Shown one piece after another: positions 36,409-45,927 of a DNA stretch of 64,000 nucleotides. Position numbers and translations under genes: made by a program. Every line of letters starts with the position of its first letter. The first letter of the stretch is position 1. A model generated the notes under the pieces. It had not been told where the DNA came from. It searched no databases and saw nothing but the letters and a program-made list of their open reading frames with translations. This DNA is from Haloarcula halobia. GTDB taxonomy: Archaea; Halobacteriota; Halobacteria; Halobacteriales; Haloarculaceae. Location of the stretch: the NCBI RefSeq assembly GCF_029338255.1, contig NZ_CP119787.1, positions 2,805,631-2,869,630 of the forward strand, written 5' to 3'.

Positions 36409-36777
36409 CGGGGGGGGCCAGCAAGGAGCGATCTCGTCGCCAGCGACCCGCCGCGTCCCGACCACCGTGACCTCGTACACCGCCTTCGAACTCGTGTCCG
36501 CGAAGACCGTCTCGCCGTCGACTTCGACCCGATATGCGTAGGGCATCGCCACGCGCGCGCGGACACCGAACAGGGTGAGTCCGGTGACCGACGCGCGCTT
36601 CGTGACGGCACCCTCACTGGTCCCCCACTCGTCGAGACAGGGGGCCCGTTCGAGGTGGTCGACGACGTGTGCTTCCTCGGCACGCAGCGCACGCTGCTGG
36701 GCAGTGGTCACGGCGGCAACGCCACCGAGGACCACTACCAGCGCGAGCACCACACCGAGGGGGCGTCCGGAGACCAT
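36403..36777 (-). CDS. Hypothetical membrane-anchored protein
   Basis: From ATG 36777 the protein has 124 residues: an N-terminal helix (LGVVLALVVVLGGVAAVTTA) and an exposed domain with two cysteines (APCLDEW and APCWPPPS) that could form a disulfide outside the cell. A further in-frame start at 36882 adds 35 charged residues and is less likely. No family is recognised. Confidence 0.6.
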   Translation of the reverse strand: MVSGRPLGVVLALVVVLGGVAAVTTAQQRALRAEEAHVVDHLERAPCLDEWGTSEGAVTKRASVTGLTLFGVRARVAMPYAYRVEVDGETVFADTSSKAVYEVTVVGTRRVAGDEIAPCWPPPS

Positions 36778-36880
36778 CGGTGTTCGCGTGTCCGAGAGGA
36801 GGCCTGAATCCCTTCGGGCCGCTTCAAGCGGCCTTTGAGCGTCCCTGAGTGCCTTTCTGCTGGCCGCCGGGCGTTCCGTC

Positions 36881-37123
36881 ATGGGACGTACTCGAGCATC
36901 GACAGCGCGAGGGTGGACGAAGCGGGACCTGCTCGGTGGCCTCCTGCTCGTCCCGGGCCTCGCGCTCGCTGGGGTCGGTAGTTACCTCCAGTTCACCATC
37001 GCCACACGGGTGAGCGCGGGCCAGTGTGACGGATGTGCGTCCTGGCACCCGCTGTTCGTCGTCGCCCCGCTCGTCGTCGGGGCCGCGCTGGTACTCCTGG
37101 GAAGTTCCCTCGTCTATCGCTGA
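36881..37123 (+). CDS. Small two-helix membrane protein
   Basis: The 80-residue protein has a basic N-terminus (RTRASTARGWTKRDL), two membrane helices (LGGLLLVPGLALAGVGSYL; LFVVAPLVVGAALVLLGSSL) and two cysteines in the loop between (QCDGCASWHP). It is not recognised. It diverges from the previous gene. Confidence 0.6.
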   Translation: MGRTRASTARGWTKRDLLGGLLLVPGLALAGVGSYLQFTIATRVSAGQCDGCASWHPLFVVAPLVVGAALVLLGSSLVYR

Positions 37124-37230
37124 CCCACGGTCGCCTGAGAGCGGTGCCGTGCCACGAGACGCGGCCGGGATAGAACAGTGTGCTGACGAACCCTCGCCGG
37201 CGACCACTGCTCGGCACTGACCCGGCAGGC

Positions 37231-37314
37231 TAATACTGCCGGCTGTAACATTTAGAAAATACTCGGCATCCCGGGGTGCCGAGAATCTTTACGAACTTAC
37301 AGCCGGCAGTATAA
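37231..37314. repeat. Nested palindromic element
   Basis: An 84-base AT-rich island holds two nested inverted repeats. The outer arms are 37231-37248 and 37297-37314 (TTACAGCCGGCAGTATAA on the right), matching at 17 of 18 bases. The inner palindrome is 37262-37283, CTCGGCATCCC against GGGGTGCCGAG. The element sits 20 bases before a GTG start. It could be a miniature mobile element, a folded RNA or an operator; no second copy is seen in the window. Confidence 0.8.
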
Positions 37315-37333
37315 GTCCCCGTCCCACCAACGT

Positions 37334-38152
37334 GTGACAGTGATAGTCGTCGCCACGGAGGACTTCGAGGTGTACCACGGCGTGGTCAACGAGCTGCGCG
37401 ACCGCGGCGTCACCTTCACCACCATCGAACCCGGCGACGAGTGGCCCGACCGCGTCGACGTTGCCGTCGTCGCGACTGACGAGGCCGTCGACGTGCCCGA
37501 CGGCGTCCCGGTCGTCGAGGCCGACCCGGACGACCCCCGGAGTGCAGTCGAGGCAGTCGTCACCAGCCTCCGGGGGACAGCGGGGCGGACCGTCGTCGGT
37601 ATCGACCCCGGCGAGCGACCGGGTGTCGCCGTCCTGCAGGGCGACGTGGTGGTCGCCGCGTTCCAGGTGCCCGCGGCACAGGCCGGTGACCTCGTCCGGG
37701 AGGAAATCGAGGACGTGCCGGACCCGCTGGTCCGAATCGGGGACGGCGCACGCCTGGCGGGCGCACGCATCATTGACGACATCGAGGACGTTCCCGTCGA
37801 ACTGGTCGACGAGTCCGGGACGACGCCGTATCTCGGGAGCGGCGCCCGCGGCATGGGCGACGTGCTGGCGGCGGTCAACATCGCCCGCCTGGAGGGTGAG
37901 AGGGTCTCGAATCGGACCATCGAACCGACCGCCGGCGAACTCCAGCGCATCCAGGACCGCTCGCGCGAGGAGAGCGAGACGAACCGCGCCATCGACGAAC
38001 TACTGGCCCGGCGCGTGGCCGTCGGCGACCTCACCATCGCGGAGGCGCTGGCCGAGCACCGCGGTGAGAGCGACGGCGGGAGCGAAGAAACGGACGACAC
38101 GGGCGACGCGGACCCGGCCACAAGCGGCGGCGTGGACGACCGGGACAGTTAG
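37334..38152 (+). CDS. Conserved haloarchaeal protein with RNase H-like fold
   Basis: From GTG 37334 the protein has 272 residues. The middle starts with TVVGIDPGERPGVAVLQGD, where Asp91-Pro-Gly and a later Gly resemble the first strand of RuvC/RNase H-fold nucleases; RIGDGARLAGARII and GARGMGDVLAAVNIAR follow and contain further acidic residues. The first 80 residues form another alpha/beta domain. The C-terminus is an acidic tail. Activity is not proven; it may be a Holliday-junction-resolvase-like or purely structural protein. It overlaps the end of larC on the other strand. Confidence 0.65.
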   Translation: MTVIVVATEDFEVYHGVVNELRDRGVTFTTIEPGDEWPDRVDVAVVATDEAVDVPDGVPVVEADPDDPRSAVEAVVTSLRGTAGRTVVGIDPGERPGVAVLQGDVVVAAFQVPAAQAGDLVREEIEDVPDPLVRIGDGARLAGARIIDDIEDVPVELVDESGTTPYLGSGARGMGDVLAAVNIARLEGERVSNRTIEPTAGELQRIQDRSREESETNRAIDELLARRVAVGDLTIAEALAEHRGESDGGSEETDDTGDADPATSGGVDDRDS

Positions 38153-39543
38153 GACTGGACGGTCCGTTCCGCCCGGCGCATGACCTCCCGAATCGTCAGT
38201 CCGGTGGCCTCGGCGACGGCCACCGCGTCGTCGTACTCGGCGCTGACATCGTAGACCGTCCCCGTCCCGTCGGTGGCCACCTTCACCGTCACCTCGTAGG
38301 ACTCGCCGTCGACGGACAGCGCGACCGTCTCGAACTCGCGGTCGGCGATCCAGCGGTGGCCCGCGCCGTGCTCCCTGACGCCCAGGGTCCCCGTCTCCAC
38401 GGCCAGCCGGCGGGCGACGGTCTGGGCCCGTTCGGGCTTGCAGACCACCTTCACGAGGTGGCCCGGCCGGGACTTCTTCATCGTCGTCGGCACGACGGTG
38501 ACGTCGCGTGCGCCGACGGCATCGAGCGAGCGCTGCAGGTCGCCCAGCACCTCCGGGGAGACGTCGTCGACGTTCGTCTCGAGGACCGTGATGTCGTCGC
38601 GGCGGAGGCGGCCGCTCGTCTCGCCGACCATCGTCCGGAGGACGTTGGGCCGGTCAGACACGTCCCGGGCGCCGGCGCCGTACCCCGAGTCGGCGACGTC
38701 CATCGGCGGGAGGCTCTCGACGCCCTCGGCGACGTGGGCCAGGATTGCCGCGCCCGTCGGCGTCAGGAGTTCGACCGCGACCGGCCCGCCGGCCAGCGAC
38801 CAGTCGGCCCGCTCGGCGATTTCGACCACCGCTGGCGTCGGTACCGGGTAGGTCCCGTGGCTCATCTCGACGGTACCCTCGCCGGCCGACACCGGCGTGG
38901 TGACGACGCGTTCGACGTCGAGGTCCGCGAGCAGGAGCGCGGCCCCGACGACGTCGGCGATGGCGTCGTCGGCCCCGACCTCGTGGAAGTGGGTCGCGGC
39001 CAGGTCGGTCCCGTGGACGGCTGCCTCGGCGGCCCCCAGAAGCTCGAAGATCGATAGCGCGTCGGCCTCGACGGTCTCGGGAAGGCCCAACCCCTCGACG
39101 ATGTCCACGACTTCGGTGTAGGTCCGGGCCGGGCCGTGACCTTCGGCGTGCGTGTGGTCGTGATCGGAACCCCCGCGGGTGTGGGCCGAGTCACTGTGGT
39201 CGTGCGTGTGATCGTGGCCAGACTCCTCGTGGTCGTGCGCGTGATCGTGGCCAGACTCCTCGTGGTCGTGCGCGTGATCGTGGCCAGACTCCTCGTGGTC
39301 GTGCGCGTGATCCTGCCCGGACCCGCCGAGCCCGTCGTCGTGGTCCGCTCCGTCCCCAGTCAGCAGGACCTCGATGCGCGTCGCAGCGACGCCGCTCCGA
39401 TCGACCGTCGAGACGTCGTAGGTCACGTCGAGGGCCTCCTCGGCGGGGTCGAGTGCGGCGCGGTCGGCGCCGGCCGCCAGGAGCGCACCGAGGACCATGT
39501 CGCCGGCGGCCCCCATCCGGCCGTCGAAGGCGAGTGTTCGCAT
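38149..39543 (-). CDS. larC: Nickel-pincer cofactor biosynthesis protein LarC with His-rich loop
   Basis: The 464-residue protein begins LAFDGRMGAAGDMVLGALLA and contains ATHFHEVGADDAIADVVGAA, HGTYPVPTPAVVEI, LLTPTGAAILAHV and LETNVDDVSPEVLG, all LarC landmarks. LarC inserts nickel into the pincer cofactor of lactate racemase-type enzymes using CTP. Between residues about 75 and 140 lies a His/Asp-rich segment built of 11-residue repeats (HDHEESGHDHA), probably for nickel storage. LarB, LarE and LarA are not in the window. It converges on and overlaps by four bases the RNase H-like gene. Confidence 0.9.
   Translation of the reverse strand: MRTLAFDGRMGAAGDMVLGALLAAGADRAALDPAEEALDVTYDVSTVDRSGVAATRIEVLLTGDGADHDDGLGGSGQDHAHDHEESGHDHAHDHEESGHDHAHDHEESGHDHTHDHSDSAHTRGGSDHDHTHAEGHGPARTYTEVVDIVEGLGLPETVEADALSIFELLGAAEAAVHGTDLAATHFHEVGADDAIADVVGAALLLADLDVERVVTTPVSAGEGTVEMSHGTYPVPTPAVVEIAERADWSLAGGPVAVELLTPTGAAILAHVAEGVESLPPMDVADSGYGAGARDVSDRPNVLRTMVGETSGRLRRDDITVLETNVDDVSPEVLGDLQRSLDAVGARDVTVVPTTMKKSRPGHLVKVVCKPERAQTVARRLAVETGTLGVREHGAGHRWIADREFETVALSVDGESYEVTVKVATDGTGTVYDVSAEYDDAVAVAEATGLTIREVMRRAERTVQS
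39210..39308 (-). repeat. 33-bp tandem repeat inside larC
   Basis: Three perfect copies of a 33-base unit encode three copies of the 11-residue His-rich repeat in frame. Degenerate continuation is seen on both sides. The identity of the copies at the DNA level suggests recent expansion. Confidence 0.85.
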
Positions 39544-39589
39544 ACGCGAGGCGAGGCGCCGGGCGGCTAAAAATCCACGCTGTCGTCGC

Positions 39590-40006
39590 TCACTGCTGCC
39601 GGACGATGTGGACGTCGAAGGCGTCGTCGTCGCCCACCTCGGTCATCGGCACGACGACGTCCTCGGTGTCGTTGCTGCCGAGGAAGAGGACGCTGGCATC
39701 GACGTCGCGGGCCACCTGCGTGATGGTCGCTGAGAGCTCGGAGGCCGAGTACGCGCTGACGTCCTCGTAGCGGAGCTCGGCGTCGTCGGTGGCCTCCTCG
39801 ATCTTCCGGCGCAGGTCGCTCGCCGCCGTCTCGGCCGCGAAGTCCTCGGTCGGGTCGACGCGGCGGCGCCGCTGCGCGTAGTCCGTGCCCGTCGGGACGA
39901 GACTCACCGCGACGACGTCGGTGTCGAGCGCGCCGCCGTAAGTCACGGCGCGGTGGAGTGCGGTTTCCGCCTGGGGCGACCCGTCGAACGGGACGAGAAA
40001 TACCAT
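39590..40006 (-). CDS. Universal stress protein (UspA family)
   Basis: From ATG 40006 the protein has 138 residues, begins MVFLVPFDGSPQAETALHRA and contains DVDASVLFLGSNDTED near the C-terminus. It lacks the full glycine-rich ATP-binding motif. It lies 46 bases downstream of the larC start in the same direction as larC and could be co-transcribed with it; it diverges from the CDC48 gene. Confidence 0.8.
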   Translation of the reverse strand: MVFLVPFDGSPQAETALHRAVTYGGALDTDVVAVSLVPTGTDYAQRRRRVDPTEDFAAETAASDLRRKIEEATDDAELRYEDVSAYSASELSATITQVARDVDASVLFLGSNDTEDVVVPMTEVGDDDAFDVHIVRQQ

Positions 40007-40226
40007 ACTCGGCGTATCGGGGCCACCCTTATCAAAGACGGCGGTGCCGGCAGGTCCTGTGGACGACTCCGCGACGACGTCACGAACGGGGCCTGACGCC
40101 GTGCCGTCCGGCACGACGTGTGCCCTGATAGCACGACACGTAAATATCCGTCGCCGTCCCTCCTGACCGCCGGTAGCATAAAGCATATCTCTCGGGATAC
40201 CCGACTGTACTGTAACCCAGTCTACT

Positions 40227-42452
40227 ATGAACGAAGTGCAACTAGAAGTGGCGAAGGCGTACCCGAACGACTCGGGTCGCGGCATCGCCCGTCTGGACCC
40301 CGATACGTTGTTGCATCTCAAGCTCTCCCCGGGTGACATCATCGAGATCGAGGGCAGCGACACGACGGCCGCGAAGGTGTGGCGGGCCGACCGGCAGGAT
40401 TGGAACACCGACACGGTCCGCATCGACGGCTTCACGCGACAGAACGCCGACGTCGGCATCGGCGAGCGCGTCACCATCCGGAAGGCCGAGGCCGAGAAAG
40501 CGGACAAGCTGGTGCTCGCGCCGCCCGAAGAGGCCAGCGTCCAGTTCGGCTCCGACGCCGCCGGCATGGTCAAACGGCAGATCCTGAAACGGCCGGTCGT
40601 CGAGCGCGACATCGTCCCCGTGATGTCCTCGACGAACCACCCGTTCATGCGCTCGCCCGGCCAGGCCATCCCGCTGATCGCCGTCGAGACCGAGCCCGAG
40701 GGCGTCTGTCTCATCACCGAGGACACCGAGGTGGAGCTGCGCGAGGAACCCATCTCCGGCTTCGAGAAGACCGGCGGCGGCATCACTTACGAGGACATCG
40801 GCGGCCTCCAGAGCGAGATCCAGCGAGTCCGCGAGATGGTCGAACTGCCGATGAAACACCCCCAGATATTCAAGAAACTCGGCATCGAGCCGCCCCAGGG
40901 GGTGTTGCTCCACGGGCCGCCCGGCACCGGCAAGACGCTGCTCGCGAAAGCCGTCGCCAACGAGACCTCCGCCAGCTTCTTCTCTATCGCGGGGCCGGAG
41001 ATCATCTCGAAGTACTACGGCGAGTCCGAACAGCAACTGCGCGAGATATTCGAGGACGCCAGCGAGGAGGCGCCCTCCATCATCTTCATCGACGAACTGG
41101 ACTCCATCGCGCCGAAGCGCGAGGACGTCACCGGCGAGGTCGAACGCCGCGTCGTCGCCCAGTTGCTGACGATGATGGACGGCCTCGAGTCCCGTGGCCA
41201 GGTCATCGTCATCGCCGCGACCAACCGCGTCGACAGCGTCGACCCCGCCCTCCGTCGACCTGGCCGCTTCGACCGCGAGATCGAGATCGGCGTCCCCGAC
41301 GAGGTGGGCCGCGAGGAGATACTCCAGATCCACACCCGCGGGATGCCCCTCTCGGACGACGTCAAGCTCTCGAAGCTGGCGACCGACACCCACGGCTTCG
41401 TCGGCGCCGACATCGAGAGCCTGACCAAGGAAGCCGCGATGAAGGCCCTGCGCCGGTACCTCCCCGAGATCGACTTAGACCAGGAGGACATCCCGCCGAG
41501 CCTCATCGACCGGATGATCATCAAACGGGACGACTTCAAGGGCGCGCTCAACGAGGTGAGCCCGAGCGCGATGCGGGAGGTGCTGGTCGAGCTCCCGAAG
41601 GTCTCGTGGGATAGCGTCGGCGGCCTCAGCGACGCCAAAGAGCAGGTCCAGGAGGCCGTCGAGTGGCCGATGAACTCCCCCGAGAAGTTCGAGCGCATGG
41701 GCGTCACGCCACCGTCGGGCGTCCTGCTGTACGGCCCGCCCGGCACCGGCAAGACGCTGATGGCCAAAGCCGTCGCCAACGAGACGGACGCGAACTTCAT
41801 CTCGGTCCGCGGGCCCCAGTTGCTCAGCAAGTGGGTCGGGGAGAGCGAGAAGGCCATCCGCCAGACCTTCCGGAAGGCCCGGCAGGTCGCGCCCACCGTC
41901 ATCTTCTTCGACGAGCTGGACTCGCTGGCCCCCGGTCGGGGCGGCGAGATGGGGTCGAACGTCTCGGAACGGGTCGTCAACCAGCTGCTGACTGAACTCG
42001 ACGGCCTCGAGGAGATGGAGGACGTGATGGTCATCGGCGCGACCAACCGCCCCGACATGATCGACCCGGCGCTCATCCGCTCGGGCCGGTTCGACCGCCT
42101 GGTGATGATCGGCGAGCCAAGCACCGAGGGCCGCGAGCAGATCCTCAAGATACACACCGAGAACACGCCGCTCTCGCCCGACGTCAGCCTGCGGGAGCTG
42201 GCCGAGATAAGCGAGGGCTTCGTCGGCTCCGACCTGGAGTCCATCGCCCGCGAGGCCGCCATCGAGGCGCTCCGGGAGGACGACGACGCCGACGAGGTCG
42301 AGATGCGCCACTTCCGGAAGGCCATGGACAGCGTCCGGCCGACCATCAACGAGGACATCCGGGACTACTACGAGCAGATGGAAGAGGAGTTCAAGGGCGG
42401 GTCCAGCCCGCAGCGCCAGGCCGGCGGCAGCGGCCGCATCGGGTTCCAGTAA
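40227..42452 (+). CDS. cdc48: CDC48/VAT-type AAA+ ATPase
   Basis: The 741-residue protein has the CDC48 N-domain ([19 protein letters not shown]) and two complete AAA modules. Walker A motifs are GPPGTGKT at 230-237 and at 503-510; Walker B motifs are [12 protein letters not shown] and [12 protein letters not shown]; second regions of homology contain AATNRVD and GATNRPD. CDC48 unfolds proteins and feeds the proteasome or extracts them from complexes. The C-terminus is a short disordered tail. The gene stands alone. Confidence 0.96.
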   Translation: MNEVQLEVAKAYPNDSGRGIARLDPDTLLHLKLSPGDIIEIEGSDTTAAKVWRADRQDWNTDTVRIDGFTRQNADVGIGERVTIRKAEAEKADKLVLAPPEEASVQFGSDAAGMVKRQILKRPVVERDIVPVMSSTNHPFMRSPGQAIPLIAVETEPEGVCLITEDTEVELREEPISGFEKTGGGITYEDIGGLQSEIQRVREMVELPMKHPQIFKKLGIEPPQGVLLHGPPGTGKTLLAKAVANETSASFFSIAGPEIISKYYGESEQQLREIFEDASEEAPSIIFIDELDSIAPKREDVTGEVERRVVAQLLTMMDGLESRGQVIVIAATNRVDSVDPALRRPGRFDREIEIGVPDEVGREEILQIHTRGMPLSDDVKLSKLATDTHGFVGADIESLTKEAAMKALRRYLPEIDLDQEDIPPSLIDRMIIKRDDFKGALNEVSPSAMREVLVELPKVSWDSVGGLSDAKEQVQEAVEWPMNSPEKFERMGVTPPSGVLLYGPPGTGKTLMAKAVANETDANFISVRGPQLLSKWVGESEKAIRQTFRKARQVAPTVIFFDELDSLAPGRGGEMGSNVSERVVNQLLTELDGLEEMEDVMVIGATNRPDMIDPALIRSGRFDRLVMIGEPSTEGREQILKIHTENTPLSPDVSLRELAEISEGFVGSDLESIAREAAIEALREDDDADEVEMRHFRKAMDSVRPTINEDIRDYYEQMEEEFKGGSSPQRQAGGSGRIGFQ

Positions 42453-42462
42453 CCCCCGCCCG

Positions 42463-44592
42463 TCAGTCGTCCGCCCCGGCGTCGTCCGGAGCCTCGACGT
42501 CGACGTCTATCTCGACCGCCGCGGCCTTGTACTCCGGAATCTTCGCCCGTTCGTCGAGCACGTCGTTCGTCAGTCGGTTCGCAGAGGCGGCCGCGAAGTG
42601 CGGCGTCGTCCAGACGACGCCCTCCGTGATGTCCTCGGTGACGTCGGCCCGGACCGTTATCTCTCCCCGGCGGGACCTGAGTGTCACGTAGTCACCGTCC
42701 TCGACGCCGTATCGCTCGGCGTCGGTGGGGTGGATGTCGACGAAGTTCTCCGGGTGCTGGCGCGAGAGCGTCGGCGACCGGCGGCTCATCGTCCCGGTGT
42801 TGTAGTGTTCCTCCAGGCGTGCCGTGGTGAGCACGAGCGGGTACGCCTCGTCGGGCGTCTCCTTCGGTTCCTGGTGGACGACGCCTTCGATCTGTCCGAG
42901 GCCGTTCTCGGTCTCGAACGCGTCCTCGTAGAGGTACTGGTCGCCCTCGTCGCCCGGTTCGTAGCAGGGCCAGTGGACGCCGTCCTCGCCGAGGCGGTCG
43001 TAGGTCATCCCGTGCATGATGGGACAGACCTCGCGCAGTTCCTCGAACACTTCCTCGGGCCCGTCGAAGTCGAAGCCCTCGCCGAACAGGCGGGTGCCGA
43101 CCGCACAGAGGATGTCGAGGTCGTGGCGGGTGTTCTCGTGGACCTTGTGAACCCCGCGCATTCGCTGGACGCGCCGGTCGGTGTTGGTGACCGTCCCGTC
43201 GCGTTCCGCCCAGGTCGTCGCTGGCAGCACGATGTCGGCGAGCTCGGCGGTCTCGGTCATGAAGATATCCTGGACACAGAGGAACTCCAGGTCCTCCCTG
43301 AAGCGCCGCTCGGCGGCGTTGCCGTCGGGTTCGCTCATGATGGGGTTCTCGCCCATGACGTAGAGGCCGAAGACGGAGTCGCCGATGGCGTGGGATATCT
43401 CGACGTTCGTGAGGCCGGGTTCGTCGGGGATGTCGAAGCCCCAGACGTCCTCGACGGACTCGCGGGCCTCGTCGTCGTCGACGAGCTGGTAGCCCGGCAG
43501 GACGTTCGGCATCGCGCCGACGTCACAGGTGCCCTGGACGTTGTTCTGCCCGCGGAGCGGGTTCACGCCCGTCCCCGGGCGACCGAGGTTGCCCGTGATG
43601 AGCGCCAGGTTGATCTCGTTTTGCACGTTGTCGACGCCGCAGGTGTGCTGGGACATACCCATGCCCGTGAAGATGGCGGCGTTGTTCGCCATCGCGTACG
43701 TCTCGGCGGCGCGTTCGATGTCAGAGAGCGGGACGCCACAGGTCTCTGCGGCGGCCGCCTTGTCGAAGTCTTCGAGGCGTTCTTTCAGGTGGTCGAAGCC
43801 CTCGGTGCGCTCCTCGATGAACGCCTCGTCGATCCAGCCCGCGTCGGGGTTCGCGTCGTGGTTCTCGAGGATGGTCTTGATGACGACGTTCAACAGCGGG
43901 ATGTCCGTCCCGGGCTTCAGCTGGAGGTGCATGTGCCGCTCGGTCCCCTCGATGTCGAACGACCGGGTCGTCTTGTTGGCGTGGGGGTCGACCTGGACGA
44001 CCGTCGCGCCCTCGAGGACGGCCTGGCGGAAGTACTGGCTGTTGGCGATGGGGTGCTGTTCGCCGGGGTTGGCTCCCTGGATCCAGAGGACGTCGGCCGC
44101 CGCCTCGAGGTCGGCCATGCTGTTTGTCATCGCGCCCATCCCGAGGCTGGTCCGGAGCGCCCAGACGGTCGAGGCGTGGCACATTCGCGTGCAGTTGTCG
44201 ATCTGGTTGGTGCCGTAGCGGCGGGCGAGCTTCTGGAGGAGGTAGTTCTCCTCGTTCATCGTCTTCGAGGAGCCGAAAAAGCCCATCCCGTCGGGGCCGT
44301 GGGTCTCGCGGATGCGCTCCATCTCGGCGACGATGCGGTCGAACGCTTCCGCCCAGGTCGCCTCGCGGAACTCGCCGTCTTCCCTGACGAGCGGTTCGGT
44401 CAGCCGGTCCTCGTGGCCGACGACTTCCGTCGCCGCACCGCCTTTGATGCAGATGCTGCCCTCGTTGACCGGCGCGTCGCTCCACGGCACGAACCGCATG
44501 TCGCCGGGGTCGTCGCCGGGTTGGACCTGGATGCCACAGCCGACGCCGCAGTACGGGCAGATGGTCTTCACCGGGGAGTTGTTGCGTGACAT
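42463..44592 (-). CDS. Formate dehydrogenase alpha-subunit-like molybdopterin oxidoreductase (Cys form)
   Basis: From ATG 44592 the protein has 709 residues. Cys12, Cys15, Cys19 and Cys48 bind a 4Fe-4S cluster, followed by Lys50. Cys138-His139 in NCTRMCHAST corresponds to the Sec140-His141 pair of E. coli FdhH, so the metal ligand is cysteine. Molybdopterin-binding landmarks such as WIQGANPGEQHPIA and ATTWAERDGTVTNTDRRVQ are present. It probably oxidises formate or a similar substrate in the cytoplasm; no electron-transfer subunit is adjacent. Downstream mobA is consistent with a guanylylated cofactor. Confidence 0.85.
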   Translation of the reverse strand: MSRNNSPVKTICPYCGVGCGIQVQPGDDPGDMRFVPWSDAPVNEGSICIKGGAATEVVGHEDRLTEPLVREDGEFREATWAEAFDRIVAEMERIRETHGPDGMGFFGSSKTMNEENYLLQKLARRYGTNQIDNCTRMCHASTVWALRTSLGMGAMTNSMADLEAAADVLWIQGANPGEQHPIANSQYFRQAVLEGATVVQVDPHANKTTRSFDIEGTERHMHLQLKPGTDIPLLNVVIKTILENHDANPDAGWIDEAFIEERTEGFDHLKERLEDFDKAAAAETCGVPLSDIERAAETYAMANNAAIFTGMGMSQHTCGVDNVQNEINLALITGNLGRPGTGVNPLRGQNNVQGTCDVGAMPNVLPGYQLVDDDEARESVEDVWGFDIPDEPGLTNVEISHAIGDSVFGLYVMGENPIMSEPDGNAAERRFREDLEFLCVQDIFMTETAELADIVLPATTWAERDGTVTNTDRRVQRMRGVHKVHENTRHDLDILCAVGTRLFGEGFDFDGPEEVFEELREVCPIMHGMTYDRLGEDGVHWPCYEPGDEGDQYLYEDAFETENGLGQIEGVVHQEPKETPDEAYPLVLTTARLEEHYNTGTMSRRSPTLSRQHPENFVDIHPTDAERYGVEDGDYVTLRSRRGEITVRADVTEDITEGVVWTTPHFAAASANRLTNDVLDERAKIPEYKAAAVEIDVDVEAPDDAGADD

Positions 44593-44719
44593 GTGAACAC
44601 TCGTCTCGTTCGTACGCTCCTCGCCCGAGCGAGTTGTACTTTTCCTCGAGGTGACCGTCGACGCCGGTTCGACCCTGTGGGGCGAACGTTCACCTGTCAC
44701 AGGGTCGTACGGCCACGTG

Positions 44720-45295
44720 ATGGAACTCACCGAGTCAGTGGTTCGGGACCGGGCGCGGGAGTACGCCGAGGTGGAGCCGCTGTACGACGTCGAACAGCAA
44801 CACGTCGACATCCTCCCCGAGACGTTCGCCGGCGGCGAGTTCGGCCGCCGGGACGTCCAGTGGGTCGTCCGGTGGTACTTCCGGCGCTACCTCGGCGCCT
44901 ACCCCGACCGGGACCGCCGCGAGGTCGAGGCCGCCTTCCGGGACAACGACTTCGGGGTCGTGCTGGAGACGCTCGAAGCCGTCGCGACGGACGCCGAGGA
45001 GAGCGACGAGGCGCTGGCGCTGCTGACCGACCTGACGGGCGTGGACGTCCCAGTCGCCTCCGCATTCCTCCAGTTCGTCGCCCCCGAGCGCTACGTCACG
45101 GTCGACGAGCGCACCTGGCGGGTCCTCCGGGCGGCAGGCGAGCTCGACGACCCCTATCCGGACCCGCCCGGGATAGCGGCGTACCGGACGTTCGACTCGG
45201 CCTGTCTCCGGGTCGGAGACCGGACCGGCGTCGACGCCTGGACGCTCTACCGTGCGCTGTGGCGGCTCTGGGCCGCGGAGTTCGGCGATGCGTAG
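44720..45295 (+). CDS. HhH-GPD-like protein of unknown function
   Basis: ATG 44720 gives 191 residues. The stretch LLTDLTGVDVPVASAFLQFV followed by APERYVTVDERTWRVLRAAG resembles the helix-hairpin-helix and catalytic Asp region of DNA glycosylase-fold proteins, but no 4Fe-4S cysteines are present and glycosylase activity is uncertain. Its stop lies eight bases inside mobA, implying coupling. It diverges from the molybdoenzyme gene. Confidence 0.6.
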   Translation: MELTESVVRDRAREYAEVEPLYDVEQQHVDILPETFAGGEFGRRDVQWVVRWYFRRYLGAYPDRDRREVEAAFRDNDFGVVLETLEAVATDAEESDEALALLTDLTGVDVPVASAFLQFVAPERYVTVDERTWRVLRAAGELDDPYPDPPGIAAYRTFDSACLRVGDRTGVDAWTLYRALWRLWAAEFGDA

Positions 45296-45914
45296 CGGCG
45301 TCGTCGTCGCCGGCGGGCGCTCGACCCGCTTTGGCGGGGCCGACAAGGCCGTCGCGGCGCTCGCCGGCACCCCGATGGTTCGCCGCGTCGCGGACCGCCT
45401 CGTCGACGTCGTCGGGGAGCTGGTGGTGAACTGCCGGCCCGACCAGACGCCCGCCGTCCGCGAGGCGATGGCCGGCTATCCGCTGCCGGTGCGCTACGGC
45501 GAGGACGACGAGCCCGACCGGGGCCCGGTCGCGGGTATCCGGAACGGCCTGCGCGAAGCCAGCGGGGACTACGCGGCCGTCGTCGCCTGCGACATGCCAT
45601 TCGTCGAACCGGCGCTGCTGGAGTACCTCTTCGACCGGGCCGCGGGCGCCGACGCCGCCGTCCCGCGACTGGCGTCGGGGTGGTTCCAGACCACGCAGGC
45701 GGTCTACCGGACCGAGGCGATGGTCGCGGCCTGCGACGTCGCGCTCGAGGCGGAGAACCCGCGGATACTCCGGCCCATCGACGAACTCGAGGACGTGGTC
45801 GTCGTCGAGGAATCGGCCGTCGAGTCGGTCGCCTCGACGGGATCCTTCGAGAATATCAACACCCGGGAGGAGCTCGCGGCCGCAGACGAGCGACTCCGGG
45901 AGCGAGAGGGGTAG
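45288..45914 (+). CDS. mobA: Molybdenum cofactor guanylyltransferase MobA
   Basis: ATG 45288 gives a 208-residue nucleotidyltransferase starting MRSGVVVAGGRSTRFGGADK, the family's L-A-G-G-x-S-x-R-x-G-x2-K motif, with DRGPVAGIRNGL and VVACDMPFVEP (metal-binding Asp) further on. MobA transfers GMP to molybdopterin to make the bis-MGD cofactor used by the DMSO-reductase family, to which the nearby formate dehydrogenase-like protein belongs. Overlaps the previous gene by eight bases. Confidence 0.92.
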   Translation: MRSGVVVAGGRSTRFGGADKAVAALAGTPMVRRVADRLVDVVGELVVNCRPDQTPAVREAMAGYPLPVRYGEDDEPDRGPVAGIRNGLREASGDYAAVVACDMPFVEPALLEYLFDRAAGADAAVPRLASGWFQTTQAVYRTEAMVAACDVALEAENPRILRPIDELEDVVVVEESAVESVASTGSFENINTREELAAADERLREREG

Positions 45915-45927
45915 GCGCGGCCCCCCG

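Noticed and set aside
39195-39320. Repeats in larC that at first look like a short CRISPR array
   Set aside because: Units are contiguous 33-mers without spacers and encode an in-frame His-rich loop.
42598-44589. Long plus-strand reading frame over the molybdoenzyme gene
   Set aside because: The minus strand has a clear formate dehydrogenase-like protein with cluster ligands; the plus frame is its mirror.
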